DNA from: Chloroflexota bacterium | Lineage (GTDB): Bacteria; Chloroflexota; Dehalococcoidia; Lucifugimonadales; UBA2962 | Direction of reading: 5' to 3' | Length of the DNA: 64,000 bases | Assembly: GCA_003228095.2 (NCBI GenBank) | Contig: QGNM01000001.1 | Location: 1 to 64,000 of the forward strand | In this document: positions 1 to 10,998 of the stretch, piece by piece | Numbering within the stretch: position 1 is the stretch's first letter | Layout of the letters: each line of letters begins with the position of its first letter | Position numbers and translations under genes: made by a program | The notes under the pieces: model-generated | The model's input: the letters and a program-made list of their open reading frames with translations, nothing else | Database searches by the model: none | What the model was told of the DNA's origin: nothing

Positions 1-70
1 AGATAATCTCGGATTAATACATGAAATAGGTTGGAACCAACGATATCCTGTCCTCATTATTAATAACCCA

Positions 71-136
71 GATTTATACCCGAATTATTAGCGATTTATA
101 CCCGAATTATTAGCGATTTATACCCGAATTATTAGC
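71..136. repeat. three perfect tandem copies of a 22-bp unit GATTTATACCCGAATTATTAGC
   Basis: Read directly: copies at 71-92, 93-114, 115-136, ending about 37 bp before the tRNA gene. Confidence 0.95.
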
Positions 137-172
137 GTGAAATATTAAGAGGTATAATACATACAATACTAT

Positions 173-248
173 GCGCTTGTAGCTCAGTGGATAGAGCGCC
201 GCCCTGCGGAGGCGGAGGCCGAGGGTTCGAATCCCTCCAAGCGCACCA
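173..248 (+). tRNA. tRNA-Arg, anticodon GCG (206-208), CCA encoded
   Basis: Complete cloverleaf by eye: acceptor GCGCTTG/CAAGCGC, D-stem GCTC/GAGC, anticodon stem CCGCC/GGCGG with loop CTGCGGA, T-arm GAGGG-TTCGAAT-CCCTC, then ACCA. Confidence 0.93.
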
Positions 249-389
249 CTCTATTTTGAACTTAAAATCAACTGTTTTGAGTGGTTTATAGATACTGTGA
301 TTGAATAAGGAAAACCTTTTCTTACAATTATAGATCGATTCCTTTATTTATTACTCCAGGCATATGGACTAAGTGTTATATAGCTTTCA

Positions 390-594
390 TTACATAAGAA
401 AATTTCTGGCTATCATCATATATCCAAAATTCTTTGATTTTTCCGTCTACTAATCTATGATAATGGCCAGAATTCGCATCCATTCCTTCAGATTTAACAT
501 GTAGCTGAAGGTTACTGGAATGGTAATATTTGAGGATGGTTGATGAAAGTAAAGAATTGAATACACCTAACTTACTAAGGTCTAGGGAATCAAG
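390..594 (-). pseudogene. C-terminal fragment of a SnoaL-like/NTF2-type protein
   Basis: Open minus frame without an ATG until late: ...HSSNLQLHVKSEGMDANSGHYHRLVDGKIKEFWIYDDSQKFLM*; the DGKIxEFWxYDD ending is typical of SnoaL-like folds. Confidence 0.4.
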
Positions 595-621
595 TTAGTA
601 AGTAACTTCATAGGAGCTAAA

Positions 622-699
622 TTGGATAATCTATTAGTAGCAATTGGGACTATATTACTTATAGCGGTTGTTGTGGTATTTTTGGTTAGGGTCTTTTGA
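622..699 (+). CDS. possible 25-aa single-transmembrane micropeptide (M)DNLLVAIGTILLIAVVVVFLVRVF
   Basis: TTG start with AGGAG 5 nt upstream (612-616); almost entirely hydrophobic translation; TGA stop. Not in ORF track. Confidence 0.3.
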   Translation: MDNLLVAIGTILLIAVVVVFLVRVF

Positions 700-733
700 A
701 CAGAAACCTTATATGAGGTAAATATGAAAACCT

Positions 734-1954
734 TTATGGAGTAAAACTCTCCACCTCGGCAGTCACTCCACCTTTACCTTGCCCACCTATTATCAATATT
801 AAATCGCTCTTTAGCCGAATCATTTCATGTCTGTATCTATCGTTATTCATATCTTCAACTTCTTCCCAAACACCAGTAGATGGATCATACAATGCAGCTG
901 CACGCAGTCCATAGCCTATTCCGCCTGTAATTAGTATTTTCCCTGTACTCAATCTGATAATTGACGCTTCAGCATGAGGTTTTATTGTGCTACCTGTTTT
1001 CTCCCATGTATTCATTTCAGGGTCATAAATTTCACTAGTTAATTTTTTACCCCTACCTCCTACTACTAATACTCTGCCATCATCCAACAATACTGCTGAA
1101 TGATCAGCTCTACCTACAAACATTTCAGGCACTACGGTCCAAGTGTTTGTAGTAGGGTCAAATATCTCAGCACTTTTTTCGTATGGAGGGTCTAATTTCC
1201 CTCCACCAGTAATTAAAACTCTGCCATCATCTAATAAAGTTGCAGTGTGTCTTGCTCTAGTAACAGACATGTCAAGAACAGATTCCCATTCACCTTTTGC
1301 AGGGTCATAAACTTCAGCGGAGCTTAAGTCTTGATAATCTCGACCCTCGCCCCCAGTGATTAAAACTCTGCCATCATTCAAAGAAGTACAGGGCATATAA
1401 TCTCGTTCAGTAAATAATTCTCCTGTTGAACTCCAAGTACCTAAATCAGCGTCATATATCTCTGATGTAGGTATAGCCATATTCAAATTACCCCTTCCTC
1501 CAGAGATCAATACTCTTCCATCTAACAATACTGCTACACACAAATCATGGCGGTGTTCCTCCATATCGCCTGCCGTTTCCCATACTCCAGACTTAGAGTC
1601 AAACACCTCTGCTGAAGTATAAATGATGCCTCTCTGGCTGCCTGAACCTTGTCCTCCAACTACAAAAACTCGTCCATCCTTAAGTAGTACTGCGCCATGA
1701 GATGCTCTTTTGTTCCTCATAACGCTGGCTGTTTCAAATCCTTTTGCTTCTCCCGCCACCACAGGTTTTGCTTCACCCGTATATTCTTCATCTCCGGATT
1801 GCCCGGTAAAAAACGTTACATCAGTTGAGAAATCCTCTTCTTGTTGCTCTTCGGATCCAGTTCCAGAACAAGCGACAATCATCACCGATAAAAGCAGAAT
1901 TATAAAAACCGATGACGATAACTTGAGAACAGATTTGAGTTGAATGTTATTCAT
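734..1954 (-). CDS. lipoprotein with Kelch-type beta-propeller repeats
   Basis: Signal peptide with lipobox (VMIVAC); about seven repeats of the type HTATLLDDGRVLITGG...AEIYDPxTNTW. Confidence 0.85.
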   Translation of the reverse strand: MNNIQLKSVLKLSSSVFIILLLSVMIVACSGTGSEEQQEEDFSTDVTFFTGQSGDEEYTGEAKPVVAGEAKGFETASVMRNKRASHGAVLLKDGRVFVVGGQGSGSQRGIIYTSAEVFDSKSGVWETAGDMEEHRHDLCVAVLLDGRVLISGGRGNLNMAIPTSEIYDADLGTWSSTGELFTERDYMPCTSLNDGRVLITGGEGRDYQDLSSAEVYDPAKGEWESVLDMSVTRARHTATLLDDGRVLITGGGKLDPPYEKSAEIFDPTTNTWTVVPEMFVGRADHSAVLLDDGRVLVVGGRGKKLTSEIYDPEMNTWEKTGSTIKPHAEASIIRLSTGKILITGGIGYGLRAAALYDPSTGVWEEVEDMNNDRYRHEMIRLKSDLILIIGGQGKGGVTAEVESFTP

Positions 1955-1979
1955 TCCTAAATTTACTCCATTAATTAAT

Positions 1980-2402
1980 TTAGCTTTTCGCCAATATAAA
2001 TTTTGGCAGGCTTAATTCGTCGGTAATCTTATCAAAAACAACCGTGACTGGCATACCTATTCTAAGTTTGTCTGGGCTAGGGGTATCAACCCCAACGATG
2101 TTGCTAGTCATTCGAGGACCCTCTTCCAGCTCAATTATAGCAACGATAAAAGGTGCTTCTTCCTGAAAACCTTGATTAGGAGATCGGTAAATAATTGAAA
2201 ATGCATACAATCTCCCGCGCCCGCTTGATTGCGTCCATTCTGTATCGCGCGAAAAACAACAAGGAGAAATATCTCTTGGGTAAAAATATGCCTCGGAGCA
2301 TCTATTACATTTTCTAAGCCACAGTTGTTCTTGTGAGGTTTTATTCCAATAAAACTCAGACTCTCCTTGTGGAATTGGTATTATTTTTTTATAGTTGTTC
2401 AT
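1980..2402 (-). CDS. DUF35/OB-fold acyl-CoA-associated protein (Zn-ribbon + OB-fold)
   Basis: CNRCSEAYFYPRDISPCC zinc-ribbon-like motif; adjacent to thiolase-like gene, the usual pairing. Confidence 0.8.
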   Translation of the reverse strand: MNNYKKIIPIPQGESEFYWNKTSQEQLWLRKCNRCSEAYFYPRDISPCCFSRDTEWTQSSGRGRLYAFSIIYRSPNQGFQEEAPFIVAIIELEEGPRMTSNIVGVDTPSPDKLRIGMPVTVVFDKITDELSLPKFILAKS

Positions 2403-2410
2403 AGATTTTA

Positions 2411-3550
2411 TTAAACACTTAATATGGCTGTGCCGGCTGATGAAAGATATCCTCCTGTTCCATTAATTAGAGCAGTTTTCGGCGATGTAAGCTGACGGGC
2501 TCCAGTCTCACCTCGTAATTGTCTCACTGCCTCTAAAACCAAGAACATTCCATACATACCAGAATGAGTGTAAGACAAGCCTCCTCCAGAAGTGTTCATA
2601 GCAAAATCTCCTCCTGGTGCTGTGCGTTGATTAGCCACGAATTCTGGACCTTCACCCGGCTTGCAAAAACCTAATGCTTCCAGGGTAACCAAAACAGTAT
2701 ATGTGAACGAATCGTAGATCATTGCCAAGTCAATATCTGAATGCCCCATACCAGCCATGTCAAAAGCACGGGCTCCAGTATTCTTAGATATAGGTGAGGT
2801 TAAATCAGGCATTTGGCTAATAATGGCATGATCATGGCTTTCAGCAGCTCCCAAAACCCAGATCGGCTGCTTTTTCAAATCCTTTGCTACCTCAGCCGAC
2901 GTAATAACGTACGCCCCTCCTGCATCCGTAACGATGCAACAATCCAGTAAGTGGAAAGGCCATGCTACCCATCTGGAATTATGGTAATCATCTTTTGTCA
3001 TCGGATCACGTAAATAAGCCTTGGGGTTTAACTGCGCCCACTTCCTAGTGGCTACGGCAATTTCGGCCATAGCATCTCGAGTTCTATCTTCTCCATAAAT
3101 GTGCATATATCGCGAAGCTGCCATGCTGTACGCAGCGGGTGCATTTATTATCCCATATGGTGCTTCGAACTGGGCTCCTGGCTCTGCAGGGTCTGCAACA
3201 GCTTTAGTACGCGCACTACGTCCCGCCTGCCCATGAGTCACAAGAACAACTTTACAGTACCCTGCTCTTATTGCAGCCATTGCGTGGGCAATATGAATTA
3301 TAAAAGATGATCCTCCTACATTTGTACTATCAGTATATGTTGGCGTTATTCCTAAATATTCAGCTACTACCATAGATGAATAGCCGGCGGTTAAAAGACC
3401 ATCAACCTGATCAATTGAGATTCCTGAATCTTCCAAAGCGTTGTAGGCGGCTTCAGCATGGTGTTGAAGGGATGATTTACCTGGGACTTTTCCAATTTCG
3501 TCTGACTCGCCTACACCGACGATCGCAATTTTGTTACTCATAAAGTTCAA
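2411..3550 (-). CDS. thiolase family / acetyl-CoA acetyltransferase-like (SCP2-thiolase type)
   Basis: NVGGSSFIIHIAHAMAAIRAGYCKVVLVTHG, NTSGGGLSYTHSGMYG motifs; pairs with DUF35 gene. Confidence 0.82.
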   Translation of the reverse strand: MNFMSNKIAIVGVGESDEIGKVPGKSSLQHHAEAAYNALEDSGISIDQVDGLLTAGYSSMVVAEYLGITPTYTDSTNVGGSSFIIHIAHAMAAIRAGYCKVVLVTHGQAGRSARTKAVADPAEPGAQFEAPYGIINAPAAYSMAASRYMHIYGEDRTRDAMAEIAVATRKWAQLNPKAYLRDPMTKDDYHNSRWVAWPFHLLDCCIVTDAGGAYVITSAEVAKDLKKQPIWVLGAAESHDHAIISQMPDLTSPISKNTGARAFDMAGMGHSDIDLAMIYDSFTYTVLVTLEALGFCKPGEGPEFVANQRTAPGGDFAMNTSGGGLSYTHSGMYGMFLVLEAVRQLRGETGARQLTSPKTALINGTGGYLSSAGTAILSV

Positions 3551-3559
3551 CTAAGACAG

Positions 3560-3679
3560 TTACCGTCCTCCAGTAGTTCTTCCAGGCTCATGAAAAACAT
3601 TCATCTCCGTACTAACCCCGTCTTTGTATGGAATTCTATATTGGGTAATTTCTATTTTTGTTATTAACAGGATAGGCAT
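3560..3679 (-). CDS. possible 39-aa ORF MPILLITKIEITQYRIPYKDGVSTEMNVFHEPGRTTGGR upstream of thiolase
   Basis: Own reading of minus strand; N-terminal portion resembles the first strand of mandelate racemase/enolase superfamily proteins. Not in ORF track. Confidence 0.25.
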   Translation of the reverse strand: MPILLITKIEITQYRIPYKDGVSTEMNVFHEPGRTTGGR

Positions 3680-3805
3680 ACAGGCTCTCGTATTTTCGAT
3701 GAATTTCTAGGTACCTTACAGATATTTGAATTAAATTGTAATATCTTTATAGGAAAATAATATATTAGGTCTAAGTTACCGTCAAAGAAAAGATTAATTG
3801 AATAA

Positions 3806-4633
3806 ATGGAGTGTAAATTGTTAAAAGAAATGGACCTAACTGGTCGAGTAGCTGTCATAACTGGTGGTGGTAGAGGAATCGGAAGAGAAATCGCTTTAGC
3901 TATGGCAGATTGTGGAGCTGACATCTCATTAGCGGCAAGAACAGCACAGGAAATCGAATCGGTAAAACAAGAGGTGATTGAAAAAGGAAATCGCTGCATC
4001 GCTTTCATAACTGACGTATCAGACTCAAGTCAGGTAGATAATCTTGTTAAAAACACAATCGCTGAATTTGGGCAAATTGACATTATGGTTAATAATGCTG
4101 GCGCTTTGCACTTTCTCCCTTTAGTACCTATACCAGATCAAGTACCAAATCCTGCAAGACTTTCAAGAACCCCAGATTCGCGAATAAGCGATGAAGAGTG
4201 GCAGAAAATAATGGATGTTAATGTCAACGGGGTAATGTATGGGTGCAGGGCAGTTGCTCCGCACATGATAAAAAGAGGTTATGGCAAAATCATAAATATT
4301 TCATCAAGTAATGGTGCCCAGGGCACTCCATACTGTGCTCCATATAATGTATCTAAGGCAGCAATCAATATGCTTACTAGGGTTCTAGCATTGGAATGGG
4401 CTTCATATGGAATTACAGTAAATGGGCTAGCTCCGGGGTCCTTCCACACTGAAATGACTAATGCTGTATGGTCAGATAGTAAATCCATCGAAAAACACCA
4501 GGATACAATCCCTGTTAAACGTGTAGGCAAGTTGAGAGACCTTGGTGTATTAGCAGCTTATTTAGCAAGTGAAGCCAGCGATTATATGACTGGTCAAGTT
4601 GTGCATATCGATGGTGGTAGAACTGCAGTTTAG
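3806..4633 (+). CDS. SDR family NAD(P)-dependent oxidoreductase
   Basis: TGGGRGIG cofactor motif, NNAG, YNVSK active site, C-terminal TGQVVHIDGG. Confidence 0.92.
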   Translation: MECKLLKEMDLTGRVAVITGGGRGIGREIALAMADCGADISLAARTAQEIESVKQEVIEKGNRCIAFITDVSDSSQVDNLVKNTIAEFGQIDIMVNNAGALHFLPLVPIPDQVPNPARLSRTPDSRISDEEWQKIMDVNVNGVMYGCRAVAPHMIKRGYGKIINISSSNGAQGTPYCAPYNVSKAAINMLTRVLALEWASYGITVNGLAPGSFHTEMTNAVWSDSKSIEKHQDTIPVKRVGKLRDLGVLAAYLASEASDYMTGQVVHIDGGRTAV

Positions 4634-4664
4634 ATTAATATTTTAAAATAACAGAGAGGTAAAA

Positions 4665-4994
4665 ATGTTTCGTATACGAAGAATATGTAAACCTAAAACC
4701 AGACCTGATACATGGAAAATCGCTGGTATATTAAAGAAGGTTTGCGCTGAGTATGAACAAAAAGGGAGAAGTCCTGCAACAATTTCGATAACTGGATTCG
4801 GCACTCCGGGCTCCGAAATAATCGTATGCGCTGAATGGGATCAAGAATCGATCGAAACTAACCCCAGAAAAGATGTGCCTGACATAATCACAAATAAATA
4901 CAGCAAAGAGCTGGCAAGTCTTGTCCAGTCAAACGAAATCGAGTTTTATGAAATTGCAACTGCAGAAAAATTAAATCAATGGGGCGTGATATAA
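4665..4994 (+). CDS. hypothetical protein
   Basis: Intact 109-aa ORF following SDR with AGAGAGG SD; no family recognised. Confidence 0.65.
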   Translation: MFRIRRICKPKTRPDTWKIAGILKKVCAEYEQKGRSPATISITGFGTPGSEIIVCAEWDQESIETNPRKDVPDIITNKYSKELASLVQSNEIEFYEIATAEKLNQWGVI

Positions 4995-5014
4995 AGAGTT
5001 TAAAAAGTGACTTA

Positions 5015-8000
5015 TTAGTGCCCAGACAAAGCAACGGATCCTGATTCGCCTAATATTTCAGAAGCGTATTCTGCCAGTTCAGTAGTTGCTTTCACCTTAA
5101 TTAATGGCCATGCTAATGTGACTACACTATTCTCTGTTTTAATTTCCATTTCCACATCATCACTTCCATTATGTTCTAGTAATTCACGAATTAAATTATT
5201 AAGTAATACTCTATCTGATTCCACTTTTTTTGACTCAATGATAGTTATTAATAATTTTTTCTGTAAGAAGTTTGTATCTTGTGTAGTACTATTTTCAATC
5301 TCTTTATTCACATCAACCCCATTTGTCGACAACACCTGAAATTTAGCGTTTTCGACATTTTTTATTTCATTTATTTGAGTTTCTTTTTTATTATCCAAGA
5401 ACAAGCTTGACTCAAGGTCTTGTGCTGGTTTATCTGACTCATCAAAAGGCATTTCCTTAAGTATGAACTCACTAATATCAGCAGCAGATATACTGAGTTG
5501 ATCTTCGCCTCTGTTTTTTACCATTCCTGTTACTTTAATAGGTTTTCCATCTTTGAGTATTTCCCTCGTTGTTGCCAGTAATTCTTCCCATACGAAAACT
5601 TCTATAGAGCCATTAAGCATGCTTACATTGACAATCGAAAATGCCTTTCCTTCACGTGTATTTCTGAAAGAGACAGTTTGAATCTGCCCAGCAATCTTAA
5701 TTTTACGATTACTCATGTTCGATTGAATTAAGTCACGAGAAACCACTGTATTAGAGTCTGCATTAGAGGCAATCAAAGCTAGAGAATCTTTGGTAGATAA
5801 ATTCACCCCTAACAATTCTAATTCCCACTCTCCTTTTTGGTTGTCACTCGTATGTCCTTCTTCGATTTCGATCTTAGTTAATGGAGCTTGTACAGATTCA
5901 CCAAACATATCAAACATTGAGGTTTGATTTGAATTTCTTAGATGAGACTCACTTTGTGCCAATGATGTAACTCTATCGGCTATGCTCAGTATTGAAGTCC
6001 TATCTCCAAACGAATCAAATGCTCCAACTTTAATCAAACTGTCTAAAGCTTTGCGGTTCAAACCAGTCATATCGCCCACTCTACACATCTCTTCTATAGA
6101 AACAAATTCTCCATGTTCATGTCTGATTTTAATCAACTTTTCCAATGCAGAAACACCAACATTTTTTATAGAAGACATGCCAAAGCGAATTATTAATTTT
6201 CCATCATCATCATGCAAGGAGAACTCTGATTCCCCGGAATTAATATCTGGACCTTCAATTTTAATTCCTAGCCGCGCGCATTCAATAACCGCTGTAGATA
6301 CTCTATCTCCATTACCAGAATAGGAATTAAGCAGTGATGTCATGTATTCGCCAGTGTAGTTTGCTTTAAAATAAGCGGTCCAATATGAAATCAATCCATA
6401 ACTTATGCTATGTGCTTTATTGAAAGCATATCCCGCAAACGGTTCAATAAGCTCAAACACTCTCTCAGCCACAGCTTGAGAATACCCTTGATTTAAAGCA
6501 CCTTTCATAAATCGTTCACGTTCTTCCATCATGATTTCAGGGATTTTCTTTCCCATTGCCTTTCTAACTACATCGGCTTGCCCAAGAGAGAATCCAGCAA
6601 ACCTTTGTACTATGTATAAAACCTGGTCTTGAAAAACTATGACACCATATGTTTCTTTAAGTATTTCTTCTAAGTCTTCATGTGGATAATAGACTTGACT
6701 TCTTCCATGTTTAGCCTCGATAAAAGTATCAATATGTTCCATTGGGCCCGGCCTATATAGAGCAATCATAGCCGCCACATCACCTAAAGAAGATGGCTTC
6801 AGGTCTTGGACATGCCTTTTCATTCCGGGGCTTTCTAATTGAAACACGCCTACAGTTTCACCATTTGAAAGTAATTCAAATGTTTTAGCATCATTAAGAG
6901 GTATATCCGTTAGAGCTAAATGTCGACCTGTACGTTTTGATATAAGGTTTCTTGCCCTTGCCAGAATTGTCAAATTTGCAAGACCCAAAAAATCCATCTT
7001 AAGTAAGCCAAGATCTGCAAGGGGTTTCATTGCATACTGGGTAGTGTTAACTCCATTCTCAAGCCCATTAGCAGGTCTTTGAAGTGGTATGTAATCCTCT
7101 AAAGGTTCCTTTGATATTACTACTCCAGCAGCGTGAGTACTCGAATGCCTTGTTAGCCCTTCAACACCTTTGGCTGTATCTAAAAGTTTATTTACGGCTT
7201 GGTCATTTTGATACAAACTAGCTAATTCTGAACTTAAATTCACAGCCTCATCTAATGTTATATGTAATTTTTGAGGCACTAATTTAGCAACTCTATCAAC
7301 ATCAGGATACGGCATGGCTAGTGCTCTACCAGAGTCTCTGATCGCTGCTCTTGCACCTAGTGTTCCAAAGGTGATTATCTGAGCTACATGATCTTCTCCA
7401 TATTTTTGAACGACATAATTAATAACCTCTTCACGCCTATCGTCCTGAAAATCCATGTCTATATCAGGCATCTCTTTACGTTCAAGATTCAAAAATCGCT
7501 CAAAAACCAAATCAAAATCTAAAGGGTTAATATCTGTTACTTCTAAACAAAAGAGCACTAAACTAGCAGCAGCACTGCCTCTAACCGCAAAAAATATGTC
7601 GTGCTTTCTCACAAATCGAGCTATGTCCCAAACAACTAAGAAATAATTAGGGAAATGAGTTTCTTCAATGACACTTAATTCGTATTGCAGTCTATCTAGC
7701 TCTTTTTGCTTTGGATTAGAAATTTTATTCGTTAAACCGATTTCACATAACTCGGTTAGGTATTCAATTGATGTTTTGCCTTCTGTATCTTTATACTCTG
7801 GTAGTCTTAAAGTTTCAAAATCAAGCTCTAGATTGCATTTGTCAGCAATTACCGAAGTGTTTGCTATAGCCTCAGGTAAATCTTGATAGATTTCTGCCAT
7901 TTCAGATGGACTTTTCAGATAATATGAATCTTCTTCCATACGTAGTCGTTTTGAATCTTTAACATTAGTATTGGTATGAATACAAATCAATATATCTTGA

Positions 8001-8653
8001 AAAGGTGCGTGTTCTCTTAGTACATAATGTGCATCATTAGTAGCTACTATATCGATTTTAAGATCGCCTTTAAGCTTCAATAATCCTTCATTGATAGCTG
8101 GTAAGTCAGGCACGTCGCCATGACGCATTATTTCAAAGTAGTAATCTTCGAAGGTGTCTCGATACCATGTTGCAGCTGACTTTGCATCATCCAAACGCCC
8201 TTCAACAATTGCACGAGGAACCTCACCGCTTGGACACCCAGACATAACTATCAGGCCTTCACTATATTTTTCTAAAGCTTCTCTATCTACTCTGGGCTTA
8301 TAGTAAAATCCTTCTAGGTGAGCTAATGTAACTAGTTTAACAAGGTTTTTATATCCAGTATTATCCTTAGCTAAAACAGTTAAATGGTATGGTCTTTTAT
8401 CAGATGCTTTCCGCTCTAACCTACTAGCTGGCGCTACATATAACTCACATCCAATTATTGGCTTAACGCCGTGCTTCTTTGCAATTTGATAAAAATCAAC
8501 TACACCATACAATCCACCATGATCGGTTATAGCTAACGATTGCATTCCTAATTCAGAAGCTCTTTTCACTAATTGTTCAAGGCGGCTAAGTCCATCAAGT
8601 AAACTATACTCGGTATGTACATGCAAATGTGAAAAGTTATGATTATCTGTCAA
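5015..8653 (-). CDS. dnaE: DNA polymerase III subunit alpha
   Basis: N-terminal PHP domain FSHLHVHTEYSLLDG; PDIDMDFQDDRR; VFQDQV; length 1212 aa. Confidence 0.97.
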   Translation of the reverse strand: MTDNHNFSHLHVHTEYSLLDGLSRLEQLVKRASELGMQSLAITDHGGLYGVVDFYQIAKKHGVKPIIGCELYVAPASRLERKASDKRPYHLTVLAKDNTGYKNLVKLVTLAHLEGFYYKPRVDREALEKYSEGLIVMSGCPSGEVPRAIVEGRLDDAKSAATWYRDTFEDYYFEIMRHGDVPDLPAINEGLLKLKGDLKIDIVATNDAHYVLREHAPFQDILICIHTNTNVKDSKRLRMEEDSYYLKSPSEMAEIYQDLPEAIANTSVIADKCNLELDFETLRLPEYKDTEGKTSIEYLTELCEIGLTNKISNPKQKELDRLQYELSVIEETHFPNYFLVVWDIARFVRKHDIFFAVRGSAAASLVLFCLEVTDINPLDFDLVFERFLNLERKEMPDIDMDFQDDRREEVINYVVQKYGEDHVAQIITFGTLGARAAIRDSGRALAMPYPDVDRVAKLVPQKLHITLDEAVNLSSELASLYQNDQAVNKLLDTAKGVEGLTRHSSTHAAGVVISKEPLEDYIPLQRPANGLENGVNTTQYAMKPLADLGLLKMDFLGLANLTILARARNLISKRTGRHLALTDIPLNDAKTFELLSNGETVGVFQLESPGMKRHVQDLKPSSLGDVAAMIALYRPGPMEHIDTFIEAKHGRSQVYYPHEDLEEILKETYGVIVFQDQVLYIVQRFAGFSLGQADVVRKAMGKKIPEIMMEERERFMKGALNQGYSQAVAERVFELIEPFAGYAFNKAHSISYGLISYWTAYFKANYTGEYMTSLLNSYSGNGDRVSTAVIECARLGIKIEGPDINSGESEFSLHDDDGKLIIRFGMSSIKNVGVSALEKLIKIRHEHGEFVSIEEMCRVGDMTGLNRKALDSLIKVGAFDSFGDRTSILSIADRVTSLAQSESHLRNSNQTSMFDMFGESVQAPLTKIEIEEGHTSDNQKGEWELELLGVNLSTKDSLALIASNADSNTVVSRDLIQSNMSNRKIKIAGQIQTVSFRNTREGKAFSIVNVSMLNGSIEVFVWEELLATTREILKDGKPIKVTGMVKNRGEDQLSISAADISEFILKEMPFDESDKPAQDLESSLFLDNKKETQINEIKNVENAKFQVLSTNGVDVNKEIENSTTQDTNFLQKKLLITIIESKKVESDRVLLNNLIRELLEHNGSDDVEMEIKTENSVVTLAWPLIKVKATTELAEYASEILGESGSVALSGH

Positions 8654-8777
8654 ATTAATATTTTTAAATTAAATTCTGATTATTAAGGATTTTTAACAAC
8701 CCTATATTATAGTCACGAGTATATACTTTTCCAGTCAAGATATATCGATTTAGATAACCGAGTTTAATGACATTGAA

Positions 8778-8805
8778 AAAGGCCTCCAGAATTCTGGAGG
8801 CCTTT
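8778..8805 (-). terminator. rho-independent terminator of groES-groEL
   Basis: Perfect palindrome AAAGGCCTCCAG-AATT-CTGGAGGCCTTT followed on the minus strand by a T-run, 26 bp past the groEL stop. Confidence 0.85.
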
Positions 8806-8830
8806 CCAATTAACTGATTTTTACTACTTT

Positions 8831-10462
<1,632 letters not shown>

Positions 10463-10501
10463 TTACCTAACTAAAATTTCAATTCCGGTAACACTATTAA
10501 T

Positions 10502-10792
10502 CTATTTTTTAAAAAGAATATCGTCTTCTCTAACGATCAGATATTCTGTATCACCTTGTTTGTATTCGGTACCAGCGTATTTCGAATATACGACAGTGTC
10601 TCCAACCGACACCTCTAATTCACTCCTGGAACCATCTTCATTAAGCTTGCCTGGCCCTACAGCCACTACTTGACCTTCCTGTGGTTTTTCTTTAGCTGTA
10701 TCAGGGATATAAATTCCACCAGCAGAAATCTGTTCATCAGATTCCGTCGGCTTAATCACAACCCTATTACCTAGCGGTTTGAAATCGGCCAT
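10502..10792 (-). CDS. groES: co-chaperonin GroES
   Basis: [43 protein letters not shown]. Confidence 0.98.
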   Translation of the reverse strand: MADFKPLGNRVVIKPTESDEQISAGGIYIPDTAKEKPQEGQVVAVGPGKLNEDGSRSELEVSVGDTVVYSKYAGTEYKQGDTEYLIVREDDILFKK

Positions 10793-10828
10793 ATTCGCTA
10801 TCCTCCTAGTGTTTTAATGATATTTGAT

Positions 10829-10855
10829 TAAGTCATTATGTTTTAATATGACTTA
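10829..10855. promoter_or_regulatory. inverted repeat TAAGTCAT-N11-ATGACTTA upstream of groES
   Basis: Perfect 8-bp arms read directly, 37 bp upstream of groES start; no CIRCE consensus visible. Confidence 0.4.
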
Positions 10856-10998
10856 CAAAATAGTCTTAGATAATTAATAATTGACGTCGTTTTCAACATT
10901 ACCAATCCAATAAGACAACAAAAAGTTGTAAAAAGAAGACAGTATATATGTCAATAGAAATGTAAAATTAATGCTCTATACACAACAATTATCAGGCA

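Noticed and set aside
3664-4008. 114-aa minus ORF overlapping the SDR gene start
   Set aside because: Antisense to a clear SDR N-terminus with cofactor motif.
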